Shown here one piece after another: positions 52,354 to 62,247 of a DNA stretch of 64,000 bases (the first letter of the stretch is position 1; each line of letters begins with the position of its first letter). The DNA comes from Salinicola tamaricis (GTDB taxonomy: Bacteria; Pseudomonadota; Gammaproteobacteria; Pseudomonadales; Halomonadaceae). Below the pieces are notes generated by a model that did no database searches, was not told where the DNA came from, and saw only the letters and a program-made list of their open reading frames with translations. The stretch lies in NCBI RefSeq assembly GCF_003006155.1, contig NZ_CP023559.1:1426001-1490000 (forward strand), in the 5' to 3' direction. Both the position numbers and the translations under genes were made by a program.

Positions 52354-53439
52354 TCATTCCGAATGCAGCCGTCCGCCGGCGATACACGATGCCACGACAT
52401 CCGTGTCCGGCTGCCAGACGTCGGCCAGCGCCGAGCGCTCGACGCTGGTGATGAAGACCTGGCAGCTGAGCGTCTCGAGCCACCGACAGAAGATGCGCCG
52501 GTGTTCGCCGTCGAGCTCCGCCGGCAGGTCGTCGATCAGATAGAGGCAGGTCTGCCCGCTCAGCTGCTCGAGCAGGCGCCCCTGGGCCAGTTTCATGGCG
52601 CTGACCACCAGTTTCTGCTGCCCGCGGGAGAGCACCTCCACCGCAGCGTGGCGCCCTACCCGGATACGCAGGTCGGCGCGCTGTGGCCCCTGCTGGGTGA
52701 AGCCCATCTGGCGATCGGTGTCGCGCCCGCTCTCGAACACTTCGAGCAAAGCGCGCTGACGGTCCCAGCCGCGCGAGTAACGCAGGCTCAGATCCGGCAG
52801 CGGCAGCAGCGCCGCCAGGGTCTCCTCGAACACCGGCAGGAAGCGCGTCATGTAGCCTTCACGCAGCGCGTCCAGCCGCTCGCTCCAGTGGGCCAGTTCC
52901 TGCTCCCAGACGCCTATCGACGCGCGATCGATTCTATCATGCCTGAGCAGGGCGTTCCGATGTTTCAGCGCACGCCGCACGCGCTTCCAGGCGTCGAGAA
53001 ACACCGGTTCGGCATGGAACACACCCCAGTCGAGAAACTCGCGGCGTGCCGCCGGCGATCCCTCCAGCAGGCGGAAGGCATCGGGGTTGATCAGCTGAAG
53101 CGGTAGTGCCTCGGCGAGCTGGGTCACCCGAGCGGCGCGCTCACCGCCGATACGGATCTCCAGCTCCTGGACGTCACGCCGGCGGCGCACGCCCAGCGGG
53201 CGCGGCGGATCGCCGTCGAGGCGTCCGAACAGGGTCATCTCCTCGGCGTCGTGGGTAATCAGCGCCTTGAGCTTCTGGGTGCGAAAGGAGCGCGCCATCC
53301 CCAGCACATGGAGCCCCTCGAGCAGCGACGTCTTGCCGCTGCCGTTGGCCCCGCTGATCACATTGATGTGCGGCCCCGGCGTCATCTCGAGCGGATGCAG
53401 GTTGCGCAGGCCGTGAAAACTCAACCGATCGAGCGGCAT
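52354..53439 (-). CDS. recF: DNA replication and repair protein RecF
   Basis: SMC-like ATPase (361 aa) that helps load RecA at gaps. Walker A GANGSGKTSLLEG, signature VEVLSRGQQKLVVSAMKLA and Walker B LYLIDDLPAELD are intact. ATG 53439 (PLDRLSFHGLRNL) is chosen; the frame stays open upstream to 53565, but that part runs into a repeat element and is not RecF-like. The dnaN-recF gap is about 220 bp and contains repeat copy D. Confidence 0.95.
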   Translation of the reverse strand: MPLDRLSFHGLRNLHPLEMTPGPHINVISGANGSGKTSLLEGLHVLGMARSFRTQKLKALITHDAEEMTLFGRLDGDPPRPLGVRRRRDVQELEIRIGGERAARVTQLAEALPLQLINPDAFRLLEGSPAARREFLDWGVFHAEPVFLDAWKRVRRALKHRNALLRHDRIDRASIGVWEQELAHWSERLDALREGYMTRFLPVFEETLAALLPLPDLSLRYSRGWDRQRALLEVFESGRDTDRQMGFTQQGPQRADLRIRVGRHAAVEVLSRGQQKLVVSAMKLAQGRLLEQLSGQTCLYLIDDLPAELDGEHRRIFCRWLETLSCQVFITSVERSALADVWQPDTDVVASCIAGGRLHSE

Positions 53440-53527
53440 GGCGCGTGAAAACTCATGGCAAGAGACGAGAGGAAACGCCCGGACCGCGGGCAGCGTGGAA
53501 AGAAGCACCCGAACATTTAACCGCCGA

Positions 53528-53655
53528 GATGGAAGAAGTTGGCGAGCGACGATCAGGCGCGGCAAAAATCGGCGAACCAGCGGAGCTTATGTGGGTATAA
53601 GTGAGCAAGGTTCGCCGGTTTTTAACAAAGCATGATCGAGCGCAGCCACTTCCCT
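53528..53655 (-). repeat. Covarying-stem interspersed repeat, copy D
   Basis: About 125 bp between dnaN and recF, in the same (inverted) orientation as copy C. Shared blocks: GGCAAAAATCGGCGAACCAG, CGGAGCTTATGTGGGTATAA and GGTTTTTAACAAAGCATG, then CGAGCGCAGCC. Its ends (GGAAGAAGTTGGC and GCCACTTCC) pair with each other but differ from those of copies A-C. Confidence 0.75.
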
Positions 53656-53659
53656 GCAC

Positions 53660-54767
53660 TCAAAGGCGCATCGGCATGACCACGTAACGGGCATCCCCCC
53701 CGCCCGGCTCTTCCATCAACGCCGAACTGTTGGCATCCGACAGCGTCATCTGCATGCGATCAGCGTCAAGCACGTTGAGCACATCGATCAGATAGCCGAC
53801 GTTGAAGCCGATCTCCAGCGCATCGCCGGCATATTCGATGCCGACATTCTCCTCGGCCTCTTCCTGCTCGGGGTTGTTGGCCATCACCTTGAGATTGTTC
53901 TCCTCGAGCTGCAGGCGCACGCCGCGATACTTCTCGTTGGAGAGGATGGCGGTACGCGCCAGGATCTGACAGCTAGCTCGCCACGCTGGCGATGACGGTC
54001 TTATTCACCGCCCTTGGGGATGACCCGGTCGTAGTCGGGGAACTTGCCGTCGACCAGCTTGGAAGTGAAGGTGAATTCGCCGGTATTGGCACGGATATGG
54101 TTGGCGCCCAGCGCCAGTTCCACCGGCTCCTCGCTGCCGTCGAGCAGCCGCGACAGCTCCAGCACCCCTTGCGCGGGATGATCAGCTTGCGCGCGTCGGT
54201 AAGCTCGATCTCGGCGCTACGCTCGCACACCGCCAGGCGGTGACCGTCGGTGGCCACGGTGCGCACCAAGTGATTGGCCAGCTCCAGCAGCATACCGTTC
54301 AGGTAGTAGCGCACGTCCTGCTGCGCCATGGCGAAGGAGGTGGCGTCGATCAGGTACTTGAGCGTGCCGCGCGCGGCAGCGACAGTGTGGTGTCGTTTTG
54401 ACCATCCTCGATGTTGGGGAACTCGGCCACCGGCAGGGTGGAGAGGGTGAAGCGCGAGCGCCCGGCGCGCAGCACCACGCGGCCATCCTCCAGGGGTGAA
54501 GCTGATCTCGGACTGATCCGGCAGCGACTTGCAGATATCCATCAGCTTGCGCGCCGGCACGGTGACGGAGCCCGGCTCATCGACCAGGTCAGTGGTCGCG
54601 CGGCCGATCAATTCCACCTCGAGATCGGTGCCGGTCAGCGAGATACCGCCGTCCTGGACTTCGATCAGCACATTGGAGAGCACCGGCAGGGTCTGACGGC
54701 GCTCGACCACGCCGGCCACCAGCGTCAGCGGGCGCAGCAGGGCTTCGCGGGAGATGGAAAATTTCAT
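53660..54767 (-). CDS. dnaN: DNA polymerase III beta sliding clamp (several frameshifts)
   Basis: Ring-shaped processivity clamp. Recognisable in order: MKFSISREALLRPLTLVAGV, RRQTLPVLSNVLIEV, RKLMDICKSLPDQSEISFT; then ATSFAMAQQDVRYYLNGMLLE, VATDGHRLAVCE, LIIPRKG; and the C-terminus VMANNPEQEEAEENVGIEY ending with RYVVMPMRL. These lie in different frames, with changes near 54492, 54385, 54168 and 53965. Four indels in an essential 1.1-kb gene point to sequence errors. Start ATG 54767 is clear; corrected length is about 369 aa (366 in E. coli). Confidence 0.92.
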
Positions 54768-54897
54768 GGGAGCTCCGTGGTTGAATTCGATCCTGAAAGA
54801 AACGTCGGCGCCGCGGCGACGCTGCCGGCTGGGGTTCATTCTTGCTGCCCGGGGCGATACGGGCAATCCCCAGGTGGCGCTTGCCGAGCGGTTGGAG

Positions 54898-56373
54898 TCA
54901 GCTGGTCAGCAGCCGCATCAGATTCTTGTAGTCCTCGCGGATGTCCGCGCTCTCCTCCTTCAGCGCCACCACCTTGCGGCAAGCATGCAGCACGGTGGTG
55001 TGGTCGCGTCCACCGAAGGCATCGCCGATCTCGGGCAGGCTGTGGTTGGTCAGCTCCTTGGCCAGCGCCATGGCGACCTGGCGCGGCCGCGCCACCGAGC
55101 GCGAACGGCGCTTGGAGAGCAGGTCGGCCATCTTGATCTTGTAGTATTCCGCCACCGTACGCTGGATGTTCTCGATGCCGACCTGCTTGTCCTGCAGCGC
55201 CAGTAGATCCTTGAGTGACTCGCGGATGAAGTCCTGAGTGATCGGCTTGCCCATGAAGTGGGAGTCGGCGATCACCTTCTTCAGCGCGCCCTCCAGCTCA
55301 CGCACGTTGGAGCGGATCTTCTGGGCGATGAAGAAGGCAGCGTCATGCGGCAGGTCGACCTTGGCCTGATCGGCCTTCTTCATCAGGATCGCCACCCGGG
55401 TCTCCAGCTCCGGCGGCTCGATCGCCACCGTCAGCCCCCAGCCGAAGCGCGACTTGAGACGCTCCTCCACCCCGCTGATCTCCTTGGGATAGCGGTCGGA
55501 AGTGAGGATCATCTGCTGGCCGCCCTCGAGCAGGGCGTTGAAGGTGTGGAAGAACTCCTCCTGGGAGCGCTCCTTGCCACCGAAGAACTGGATATCGTCG
55601 ATCAACAGTGCATCGACGCTACGGTAGAAGCGCTTGAAGTCGTTGATCGCATTGAGCTGCAAGGCCTTGACCATGTCGGCGACGAAGCGCTCGGAGTGCA
55701 GATAGACCACCTTGGCGTTATCGCGCAGGCCGGCCAGATGATTGCCCACCGCATGCATCAGGTGGGTCTTGCCCAGCCCCACGCCGCCGTAGAGGAACAG
55801 CGGGTTGTAGGCGCCACCGGGATTCTCCGAGACCTGACGCGAGGCGGCCCGCGCCAGTTGGTTCGACTTGCCCTCGACGAAGGTTTCGAAGGTGAAGTTG
55901 GGGTTAAGCCCGCTCTGGTGCTTGAGGCTACCCTCGACCTGCACCTGGCGTTCACCGCCACGCCGGCCGCCCTCCTCGCGCTCACGGTTCTGGTCGAGTG
56001 CCTGCTCCTCGGCCACCTCGGGCGAGCGCGGCGACGTCTTCACGCGGGCGCACTGGGCGCTGCGGCGGCTGGCTGGGGGCCGATACCGGCGCGCCCAGAT
56101 CCGCGGCGACACGGCAGCCGCGCGGCGGCTGCCCACCACCAGACGCACCTTGGGCGGCTTGCTGCTCGACGCCACCTCGCGTAGCAGCTCGTTGATACGC
56201 TTCAGATACTTGTCGCTGACCCAGTCGCGCACGAAAGCGGTTGGGCGCCAGCAGACAGAGCTCGTCCGTCTCGCCATCCTCCGCCTGCAAAGGGCGGATC
56301 CAGGTGTTGAACTGCTGCGAGCTCAATCATCCTGAAGCGAATTGAGACATTGTTGCCAGAGAGCGACCGACAC
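54898..56373 (-). CDS. dnaA: Chromosomal replication initiator DnaA (two frameshifts)
   Basis: AAA+ initiator that melts oriC. The N-terminal domain starts at GTG 56373 ([16 protein letters not shown]), continues after a missing base near 56328 as [20 protein letters not shown], and after a second shift near 56235 as [17 protein letters not shown]. The AAA+ part is intact: [39 protein letters not shown]; the DNA-binding signature [15 protein letters not shown] is near the C-terminus. The second shift may extend into the low-complexity domain II. It stands 130 bp upstream of dnaN and next to oriC. Confidence 0.95.
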
Positions 56374-56860
56374 ACGACCTCACGGGGATTTCGGCAGATG
56401 AAAAGAAAACGGCCGCACAGTGTAGCGCCGGCCAGGCAGGTTCCACACGTGGTCGCCAGGCCATCCCACTGTGGATAAGCGGCGGAGAACCCGTTGACAG
56501 CCTTGGGAAAATGATCGCCCGGCGGTTCTCGTTCAAAGACACATCGTGTCCCGCGGGTTCTCGCCACACGCAGGATTCTCACCTGTCTTCCGCATCTTCC
56601 CCACAGGACAGAAAATCACATAAGATTTTGAAAAGTAAATATTATAATGAGTTACCCACAAACATTATCCCCATCCTTAACCACATGGTGCGATTGACAA
56701 GCCGACAGGTTGGGGATAAGCCGCGGACGATCATGCCCACCCTCGGCCGCCGATCGCTTCGCTTCCTAACGGCGTGCGCGCGTGACCGCCGCGGCGATGT
56801 GACGCAAGGGTTTCACCCACAAACGGGTGTGGATAATTCATAGAAAAATTGCACCCGATC
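56374..56860. other. Chromosomal replication origin oriC
   Basis: Intergenic region between dnaA and rpmH. Perfect DnaA boxes (TTATCCACA) on the minus strand at 56470-56478 and 56828-56836. One-mismatch boxes: TTACCCACA 56652-56660, TTATCCCCA 56665-56673 and TTAACCACA 56677-56685 on the plus strand, and TTATCCCCA 56711-56719 on the minus strand. The AT-rich tract 56615-56655 is a likely unwinding element. Several GATC sites are present. Boundaries are approximate. Confidence 0.88.
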
Positions 56861-56877
56861 GCCGGATTCACTAGAAT
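56849..56877 (+). promoter_or_regulatory. Predicted sigma-70 promoter of rpmH
   Basis: TTGCAC at 56849-56854, 17-bp spacer, TAGAAT at 56872-56877 (4 and 5 of 6 matches), just outside the last DnaA box and about 118 bp before rpmH. Confidence 0.65.
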
Positions 56878-56995
56878 TCCCGCTCTTGAGCCGAGTGAGC
56901 CCGGTTTCCGTACGCGTGTCGGGCATCCCGTTTCGAACCAGTTTTTCGAGCTAAATCAATAGCTTAATCACTCAACCAATTGGGAAAAAGCCACC

Positions 56996-57130
56996 ATGAA
57001 ACGTACTTTTCAGCCGAGCGTCCTGAAGCGCAAGCGCGTCCACGGTTTCCGTGCCCGCATGGCGACCAAAAACGGCCGTCAGGTCATCAATCGTCGTCGT
57101 GCCAAAGGTCGCAAGCGTCTCAGCGCCTGA
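56996..57130 (+). CDS. rpmH: 50S ribosomal protein L34
   Basis: 44-residue ribosomal protein of the large subunit. It starts [20 protein letters not shown] and continues [20 protein letters not shown] followed by RLSA, essentially the universal bacterial L34 sequence. In frame, with a GGGAAAAAG ribosome-binding region 8-10 bases upstream. First gene of the rpmH-rnpA operon reading away from oriC. Confidence 0.97.
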   Translation: MKRTFQPSVLKRKRVHGFRARMATKNGRQVINRRRAKGRKRLSA

Positions 57131-57141
57131 TCGGACATCGG

Positions 57142-57525
57142 GTGTCCGATCAAGGTTTCCCCCGGCAGCTTCGGTTGCTCAACGCCGGGGACTACAAGCA
57201 CGTTTTCGACCACGCTCCCTTCAAGGTCCACGGTAAAGGCATGCTGGTGTTGGCACGCCCCAACGCGCTTGGCCATCCGCGGATCGGGTTGATCTTCAGC
57301 AAGAAGAACGTGCGTCGTGCCGTCGACCGCAATCGCCTCAAACGCCTCGTGCGCGAATCCATCCGTCTGCAGCAGCATCGCCTGCCGCCCGTGGATATCG
57401 TTCTTCTCGCTCGGCGAGGCGTACACGAGCTGGACAATGAAAGCGTCGCGCGCCAGCTCAACGGCATGTGGCGACGCCTGGAAAAGTCCGCGCGTCAGAC
57501 GCGCCACGACACCTCGTCGACCTGA
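57142..57525 (+). CDS. rnpA: Ribonuclease P protein component
   Basis: 127-aa basic protein that assists the RNase P RNA in maturing tRNA 5' ends. FPRQLRLLNAGDYKHVFDH at the N-terminus, RIGLIFSKKNVRRAVDRNRL with the RNR motif (KRLVRESIR follows) and VDIVLLARRGVHELDN are typical. GTG 57142, 11 bp after the rpmH stop, is the best start; the frame stays open upstream through rpmH, which is not meaningful. Confidence 0.93.
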   Translation: MSDQGFPRQLRLLNAGDYKHVFDHAPFKVHGKGMLVLARPNALGHPRIGLIFSKKNVRRAVDRNRLKRLVRESIRLQQHRLPPVDIVLLARRGVHELDNESVARQLNGMWRRLEKSARQTRHDTSST

Positions 57526-57630
57526 TCGGACATCCCCGCGCTGCTGGCCGGGGAGCTTCGGCGTCCATCGCCGAATCATCGCCGTTGCCCGGCGCCTACC
57601 GAACCACTCCCTTACCGGGCAGACCCCTCT

Positions 57631-59314
57631 ATGGATTTCAAACGACTCCTTTTCGTGATTCCGCTGGCCGTGCTCGCCTATCTGCTGATCATGCAGTGGA
57701 ATCAGGACTACGGTCAGAACGTCGTGAACAACCCGGCACCGGAAGTCGCCTCCGCCACCAGTGACGGTGGCAAAGAAGGTAACGCCCTCTCCGCCCCCGA
57801 TAGCGGTGGTAAAGGCAAGACCCAGCCGATCGAGGACGACATGCCCGCGGGCAGTGAACCCGCCAAGGGCAGCAACCTGATCCAGGTCCAGAGCGACGTG
57901 CTCGATCTGCGCATCAACCCCAACGGCGGCGATATCGTCTACGCCGCGCTGTTCGGCCATGACCAGGTCCTCGACTCCGACAAGCCCTTCGTGCTGCTCA
58001 GCGACAACAAGGTGCGCAGCTACGTGGCCAAGTCCGGTCTGCAGATCGAGGGCCATAGCGGGCGTATCGATTTCCGTGCCGACAAGTCGAGCTACACCCT
58101 CGCTGAGGGCGAGAAGACGCTCAACGTCGACCTGCACGGCAGCGTCAACGGCGTCGACATCATCAAGCGCTTCGTGATCGACCGCGATAGCTACGCGATC
58201 AAGGTCGAGTACCTGCTCGACAACGAAAGCCAGCAACCTGTCACCGCCCGCTTCATCGGCCAGCTCGCCCGCGACCAGAGCGCCGACCCGACCAGCGGCC
58301 AGGGCGTCGGCATGCACTCCTTCCTGGGCGCGGCCTTCTCGTCGCCGGAAGAGAAGTACAGCAAGGTCAGCTTCGAGGACATCCGCAAGGGCAACTTCCA
58401 GAACCGCGACGTCAAGGGCGGCTGGGTCGCGATGATCCAGCACTACTTCACCTCCGCGTGGGTGCCCAATCCGGATCAGCAGACCTCTACTACGGCAGCG
58501 TCGACAATCGCGACCGCACTGTGGCGGCCTTCGCCGGCCCCAACGAGACCATTCAGCCGGGCCAGCAGGAGACACTTGCCGCGACGCTCTACGTCGGACC
58601 CAAGGTGCAGTCGGAGCTGGAAAAAGTGGCCCCGCACCTGGAGCTGACGGTCGACTTCGGCTGGCTGTGTTCCTCGCCAACCCGCTGTTCTGGCTGCTCG
58701 ACCACATCCACGACATCGTCGGCAACTGGGGCTGGTCGATCGTCCTGCTCACCGTCTGCGTCAAGATCGTGCTCTTCCCGCTGGCGGCCAAGGCCTACAA
58801 GTCGATGGCCCGCATGCGCAAGATGGGCCCGGAGATGCAGCGGCTCAAGGAGCAGTACGGCAACGACCGCCAGAAGATGTCGCAGGAGATGATGAAGTTC
58901 TACCAGAAGGAGAAGATCAATCCTCTGGGGGGCTGCCTGCCGATGGTGATCCAGATGCCGGTGTTCATCGCGCTCTACTGGATGCTGATGGAGTCGGTGG
59001 AGCTGCGCCACGCGCCGTTCATCCTGTGGATCCATGACCTCTCGGCCAAGGACCCCTACTTCATCCTGCCGATCATCATGGGCGGCACCATGCTGCTGCA
59101 ACAGTTCCTGAACCCGACCCCGCCGGACCCGATGCAAGCGAAGATCATGAAGATGCTGCCGATCGTCTTCACCTTCTTCTTCCTGTGGTTCCCGGCCGGC
59201 CTGGTCATCTACTGGATCGTCAACAACTCGATCTCGATCCTGCAGCAGTGGTTCATCACCCAGCGCGTTCTCAAGGACGACAGCGGTGGCGGCAAGGCGC
59301 TCAAGAAGAGCTGA
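57631..59314 (+). CDS. yidC: Membrane protein insertase YidC (two frameshifts)
   Basis: Inserts proteins into the inner membrane, alone or with SecYEG. Begins [20 protein letters not shown] (first membrane helix) followed by the large periplasmic domain with [19 protein letters not shown]. The frame changes near 58483 (to [18 protein letters not shown]) and near 58668 (to [20 protein letters not shown]). The conserved C-terminal core has [40 protein letters not shown] and [14 protein letters not shown]. Corrected length is about 561 aa. The yidD gene usually found between rnpA and yidC is not here; only 105 bp separate them. Confidence 0.94.
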
Positions 59315-59332
59315 TCGCCCCCGCGAACCCTC

Positions 59333-59366
59333 CCAGACCCCCGCCTCGGCGGGGGTCTGGCGTTTA
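59333..59366 (+). terminator. Terminator after yidC
   Basis: 12-bp perfect stem CCAGACCCCCGC/GCGGGGGTCTGG with loop CTCG, followed by CGTTT. It lies 19 bp past the yidC stop. Confidence 0.8.
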
Positions 59367-59431
59367 TGTCTTGCCTTCCTGTACAACTACCCGCGCGCGT
59401 CGCCGCCCACCCCGCGTCACCGGAGACCATG

Positions 59432-60802
59432 ATGAACGCACCGCTCTATCGTCAGGACACCATCGCCGCCCTGGCCACGCCCCCAGGGCGCGGTGGCGTG
59501 GGTATCGTCAGGGTCTCCGGGCCCGCCGCCAGCGTCATGGCCGAGCACCTGCTGGGCCACCGCCCCCAGCCGCGTCACGCCCACTACGGCCCCTTCCACG
59601 CCGAGACGGGCATCATCGACGAGGGCATCGCGCTCTACTTCCCCGGCCCCCACTCGTTCACCGGCGAGGACGTGCTCGAACTCCAGGGCCACGGCGGCCC
59701 GATACTCATGGACATGCTGCTGGAGCGCTGCGTGACACTGGGCGCGCGCCTGGCGCGGCCGGGTGAGTTCTCCGAGCGCGCCTTTCTCAACGACAAGCTC
59801 GACCTGGCGCAGGCCGAGGCGATCGCCGACCTGATCGATGCCAGCTCCCGTGCTGCCGCGGAGAACGCCCTGCGCTCACTGCAGGGCGAGTTCTCCAGCC
59901 GCGTCTCGCAGCTGGTCGGTGAGCTGATCGAACTGCGCCTCTACGTCGAGGCGGCCATCGACTTCCCCGAGGAGGAGATCGACTTCCTCGCCGATGGTAT
60001 CGTCGCGGCCAAGCTGGCGGCGCTGCGCGAGACGCTGGCCGCGGTGCGCGCCAGCGCCAACCAGGGCGCGCTGATGCGCGAAGGCATGAGCGTGGTGATC
60101 GCCGGACGTCCCAACGCCGGTAAGTCGAGCCTGCTCAACCGCCTCACCGAGCGCGACAGCGCCATCGTCACCGAGATCGAAGGCACCACCCGCGACGTGC
60201 TGCGCGAGCATATCCATATCGATGGCATGCCGCTGCACGTGATCGATACCGCCGGCCTGCGTGACACCCCGGACGCGGTGGAGCAGATCGGCGTCGCCCG
60301 CGCCTGGGCTGAGATCGAGAAGGCCGACCGCGTGCTGCTGCTGGTCGACGCCCGCACCACCGCCGACACCGACCCGAATGCGATCTGGCCCGAGTTCGTC
60401 GCCCGCCTACCCCACCCCGAGCGGCTGACGCTGGTGCGCAACAAGATCGACGAGAGCGGTGAGGGCGATGCTGCCGACTTCGATGCCACGCCGCCGGTGA
60501 TCCGCCTCTCGGCGCATACCGGCGCGGGGGTGGATGCTCTCAAGACCCATCTCAAGGCGGTGATGGGCTTCGATGCCACCACCGAGGGGCGCTTCTCCGC
60601 CCGTCGCCGCCACCTGGATGCCCTCGAACGCGCTAGCCAGGCACTGACCAGCGGCACGGCCCAGTTGGAGGGTGCCGCCGCGGGCGAGCTGCTCGCCGAG
60701 GATCTGCGCGATGCCCAGCAGGCACTCAACGAGATCACCGGCGAATTCACCGCCGACGATCTGCTCGGCGAGATCTTCGGCAGCTTCTGCATCGGCAAGT
60801 AA
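59432..60802 (+). CDS. mnmE: tRNA modification GTPase MnmE
   Basis: 456-aa GTPase that with MnmG installs the 5-carboxymethylaminomethyl group on wobble uridines. N-terminal folate-binding domain ([22 protein letters not shown]), helical region, G domain with [14 protein letters not shown] (G1), [13 protein letters not shown] (G3) and LVRNKIDE (G4), and the C-terminal FGSFCIGK with the functional Cys. ATG 59432 has GGAG at a better distance than ATG 59429. The frame is intact. mnmG, its usual partner, is not seen downstream within the window. Confidence 0.96.
   Translation: MNAPLYRQDTIAALATPPGRGGVGIVRVSGPAASVMAEHLLGHRPQPRHAHYGPFHAETGIIDEGIALYFPGPHSFTGEDVLELQGHGGPILMDMLLERCVTLGARLARPGEFSERAFLNDKLDLAQAEAIADLIDASSRAAAENALRSLQGEFSSRVSQLVGELIELRLYVEAAIDFPEEEIDFLADGIVAAKLAALRETLAAVRASANQGALMREGMSVVIAGRPNAGKSSLLNRLTERDSAIVTEIEGTTRDVLREHIHIDGMPLHVIDTAGLRDTPDAVEQIGVARAWAEIEKADRVLLLVDARTTADTDPNAIWPEFVARLPHPERLTLVRNKIDESGEGDAADFDATPPVIRLSAHTGAGVDALKTHLKAVMGFDATTEGRFSARRRHLDALERASQALTSGTAQLEGAAAGELLAEDLRDAQQALNEITGEFTADDLLGEIFGSFCIGK
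60751..60802 (+). repeat. Candidate att site 1 (mnmE 3' end)
   Basis: Last 52 bp of mnmE, matched by 62248-62299 at 49 of 52 positions. The final 18 bp (TTCTGCATCGGCAAGTAA) correspond to the attachment site used by SGI1-type islands at the 3' end of mnmE/thdF (established for Salmonella and relatives). Confidence 0.75.
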
Positions 60803-60811
60803 AACGGAGAG

Positions 60812-60856
60812 TGAGCCGAATAGCGATTATATTCGGCTCATTTTATGAGCCGAATA
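60812..60856. promoter_or_regulatory. Triple TGAGCCGAATA operator/promoter of the Fic gene
   Basis: TGAGCCGAATA at 60812-60822 and 60846-60856 on the plus strand, and its complement at 60830-60840; a partial fourth copy (TTGGCTCAT) follows near 60867. The first two form an 11-bp inverted repeat with a 7-bp spacer. A possible -10 (TATGCT, 60855-60860) overlaps the third copy, so a bound regulator would block transcription. Confidence 0.7.
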
Positions 60857-60892
60857 TGCTACGCTTTTGGCTCATTGCCCACACGAGCCACC

Positions 60893-62049
60893 ATGATCAT
60901 GTCCTCAGCGCCTTCATCGACGACCTGGATCTGGCAACAACAGCAGTGGCCTGGATTCCATTGGCAGGCAGAAGCCGTCGCGCCGGCGCTACGTCGAGCA
61001 CGCTGCGTCAAGGCGAGCTGCTGGGGTTGAGCCACAGGGGCGATGACACTCAGCCCGCGCAAGCGCTGGAAACGCTACTGACCAATATCGTCCACTCGTC
61101 CGCCATCGAAGGCGAGAGACTCAACGTGCAGTCGCTGCGCTCCTCGCTGGCACGACGCCTGGGATTGAGCGACGCGTCAGCCTACCCCGTCTCGCGCCGT
61201 TCGGAAGGGCTGGCGGAGTTGATGCTCGAAGCCGTTACCGCGCTGGAAACACCGCTAACGCTGGATACGCTGCTGCGTTGGCATGCGCTGCTGTTTCCAG
61301 AGCCGGGGCTGTTGCAACCCGTCGCCGCCGGCCAACTGCGCCGAGATGATGACGGGCCGATGCAGGTGGTCTCGGGGCGCCTCGACCGGCCCAGGGTGCA
61401 TTTCGAAGCGCCTCCGGCCAGCCGCCTGGGAAGCGAATTGACACGCTTCGTCGAGTGGTTCAATGCCAGTCTCGACGATAACGCGCTGGATCCCCTGATC
61501 CGTGCCGGACTGTGCCACCTCTATCTGATTACCCTGCATCCGTTCGAAGATGGCAATGGACGTCTGACGCGGGCGCTGACCGATCGCGCACTGGCACAGG
61601 CCGAGGCGCAGAGCATCCGGCTCTACGCCATGTCGGAAGCGATCATGGCCCGGCGCAGCGACTATTACGCCGTATTGGAGTCCACCCAGCATGGTGGTCT
61701 GGATATCACCGCATGGTTGGTTTGGTTCCTGGAAACTCTGGAAACCGCGATGCGCGAGGCCATCGCCAAGGTCGAGCGTACCTTCGAAAGCCAGCGGTTC
61801 TGGCAACGACACGCCATGACGGCGCTATCCGATGCTCAGACCCGCGTCCTCGAGCGCCTGCTGGCGGGCGGCGATCGTGGTTTCGAGACGGGTATCAGTG
61901 CGTCTCAGTACCAGAAGGTCGCCAAGGTCAGCAAAGCGACCGCTACGCGCCATCTGCAGGATCTGGTCGAGAAGGGTTGCCTGGAGCCGATGCCCGGTGG
62001 CGGGCGTAGTACGCGGTATCGAATCGATGGCGGGAAGCGAAGTGAGTAG
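60893..62049 (+). CDS. Fic family protein with N-terminal DUF4172-like and C-terminal winged-helix domains (one frameshift)
   Basis: Predicted adenylyltransferase (AMPylase). N-terminal TWIWQQQQWPGFHWQAEAVA is DUF4172-like; the frame changes near 61000, continuing LRQGELLGLSHRGDD. The inhibitory-helix motif HSSAIEGERLN (S-x-x-E-G) is N-terminal, so this is a class II Fic protein. The catalytic motif HPFEDGNGRLTRALTDRAL (HPFx[D/E]GNGR) is complete. The C-terminal 70 residues form a winged helix (ASQYQKVAKVSKATATRHL, VEKGCLEPMPGGG). ATG 60893 or 60899 is the start. Corrected length is about 386 aa. It may bind its own upstream repeats (inference). Confidence 0.88.
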
Positions 62050-62222
62050 ACACCAACCCGCCAGGCCTTGAAAAAAGTCCCGATACGAATCAGACACGTC
62101 CATTGCCGCAAGATGGCGATAACCGCATTGCAAGAAGTAGCATTGGCGGCCAGGCAGGCATTCCCAAAAAAACAGAGTGTCTTTTAAAAAACGGCGTCCT
62201 TCGTTGAAAGGTCAAAAGGGTA

Positions 62223-62246
62223 GGCGAAGCCGTGTAAGGCTTCGCC
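62223..62246. terminator. Hairpin beside the right mnmE repeat
   Basis: Perfect 9-bp stem GGCGAAGCC, loop GTGTAA, GGCTTCGCC, ending one base before the repeated mnmE end. It could be a terminator or a recombination-related structure. Confidence 0.45.
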
Positions 62247-62247
62247 A

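Noticed and set aside
56440..56452. TTCCACACGTGG as a sixth parS-like site
   Set aside because: It lacks the required spacing of the half-sites around CACGTG and matches the consensus poorly.
57079..58791. 570-codon minus-strand open frame across rnpA and yidC
   Set aside because: Opposite strand of two certain genes; low-complexity Ala/Val/Asp composition typical of a shadow frame.
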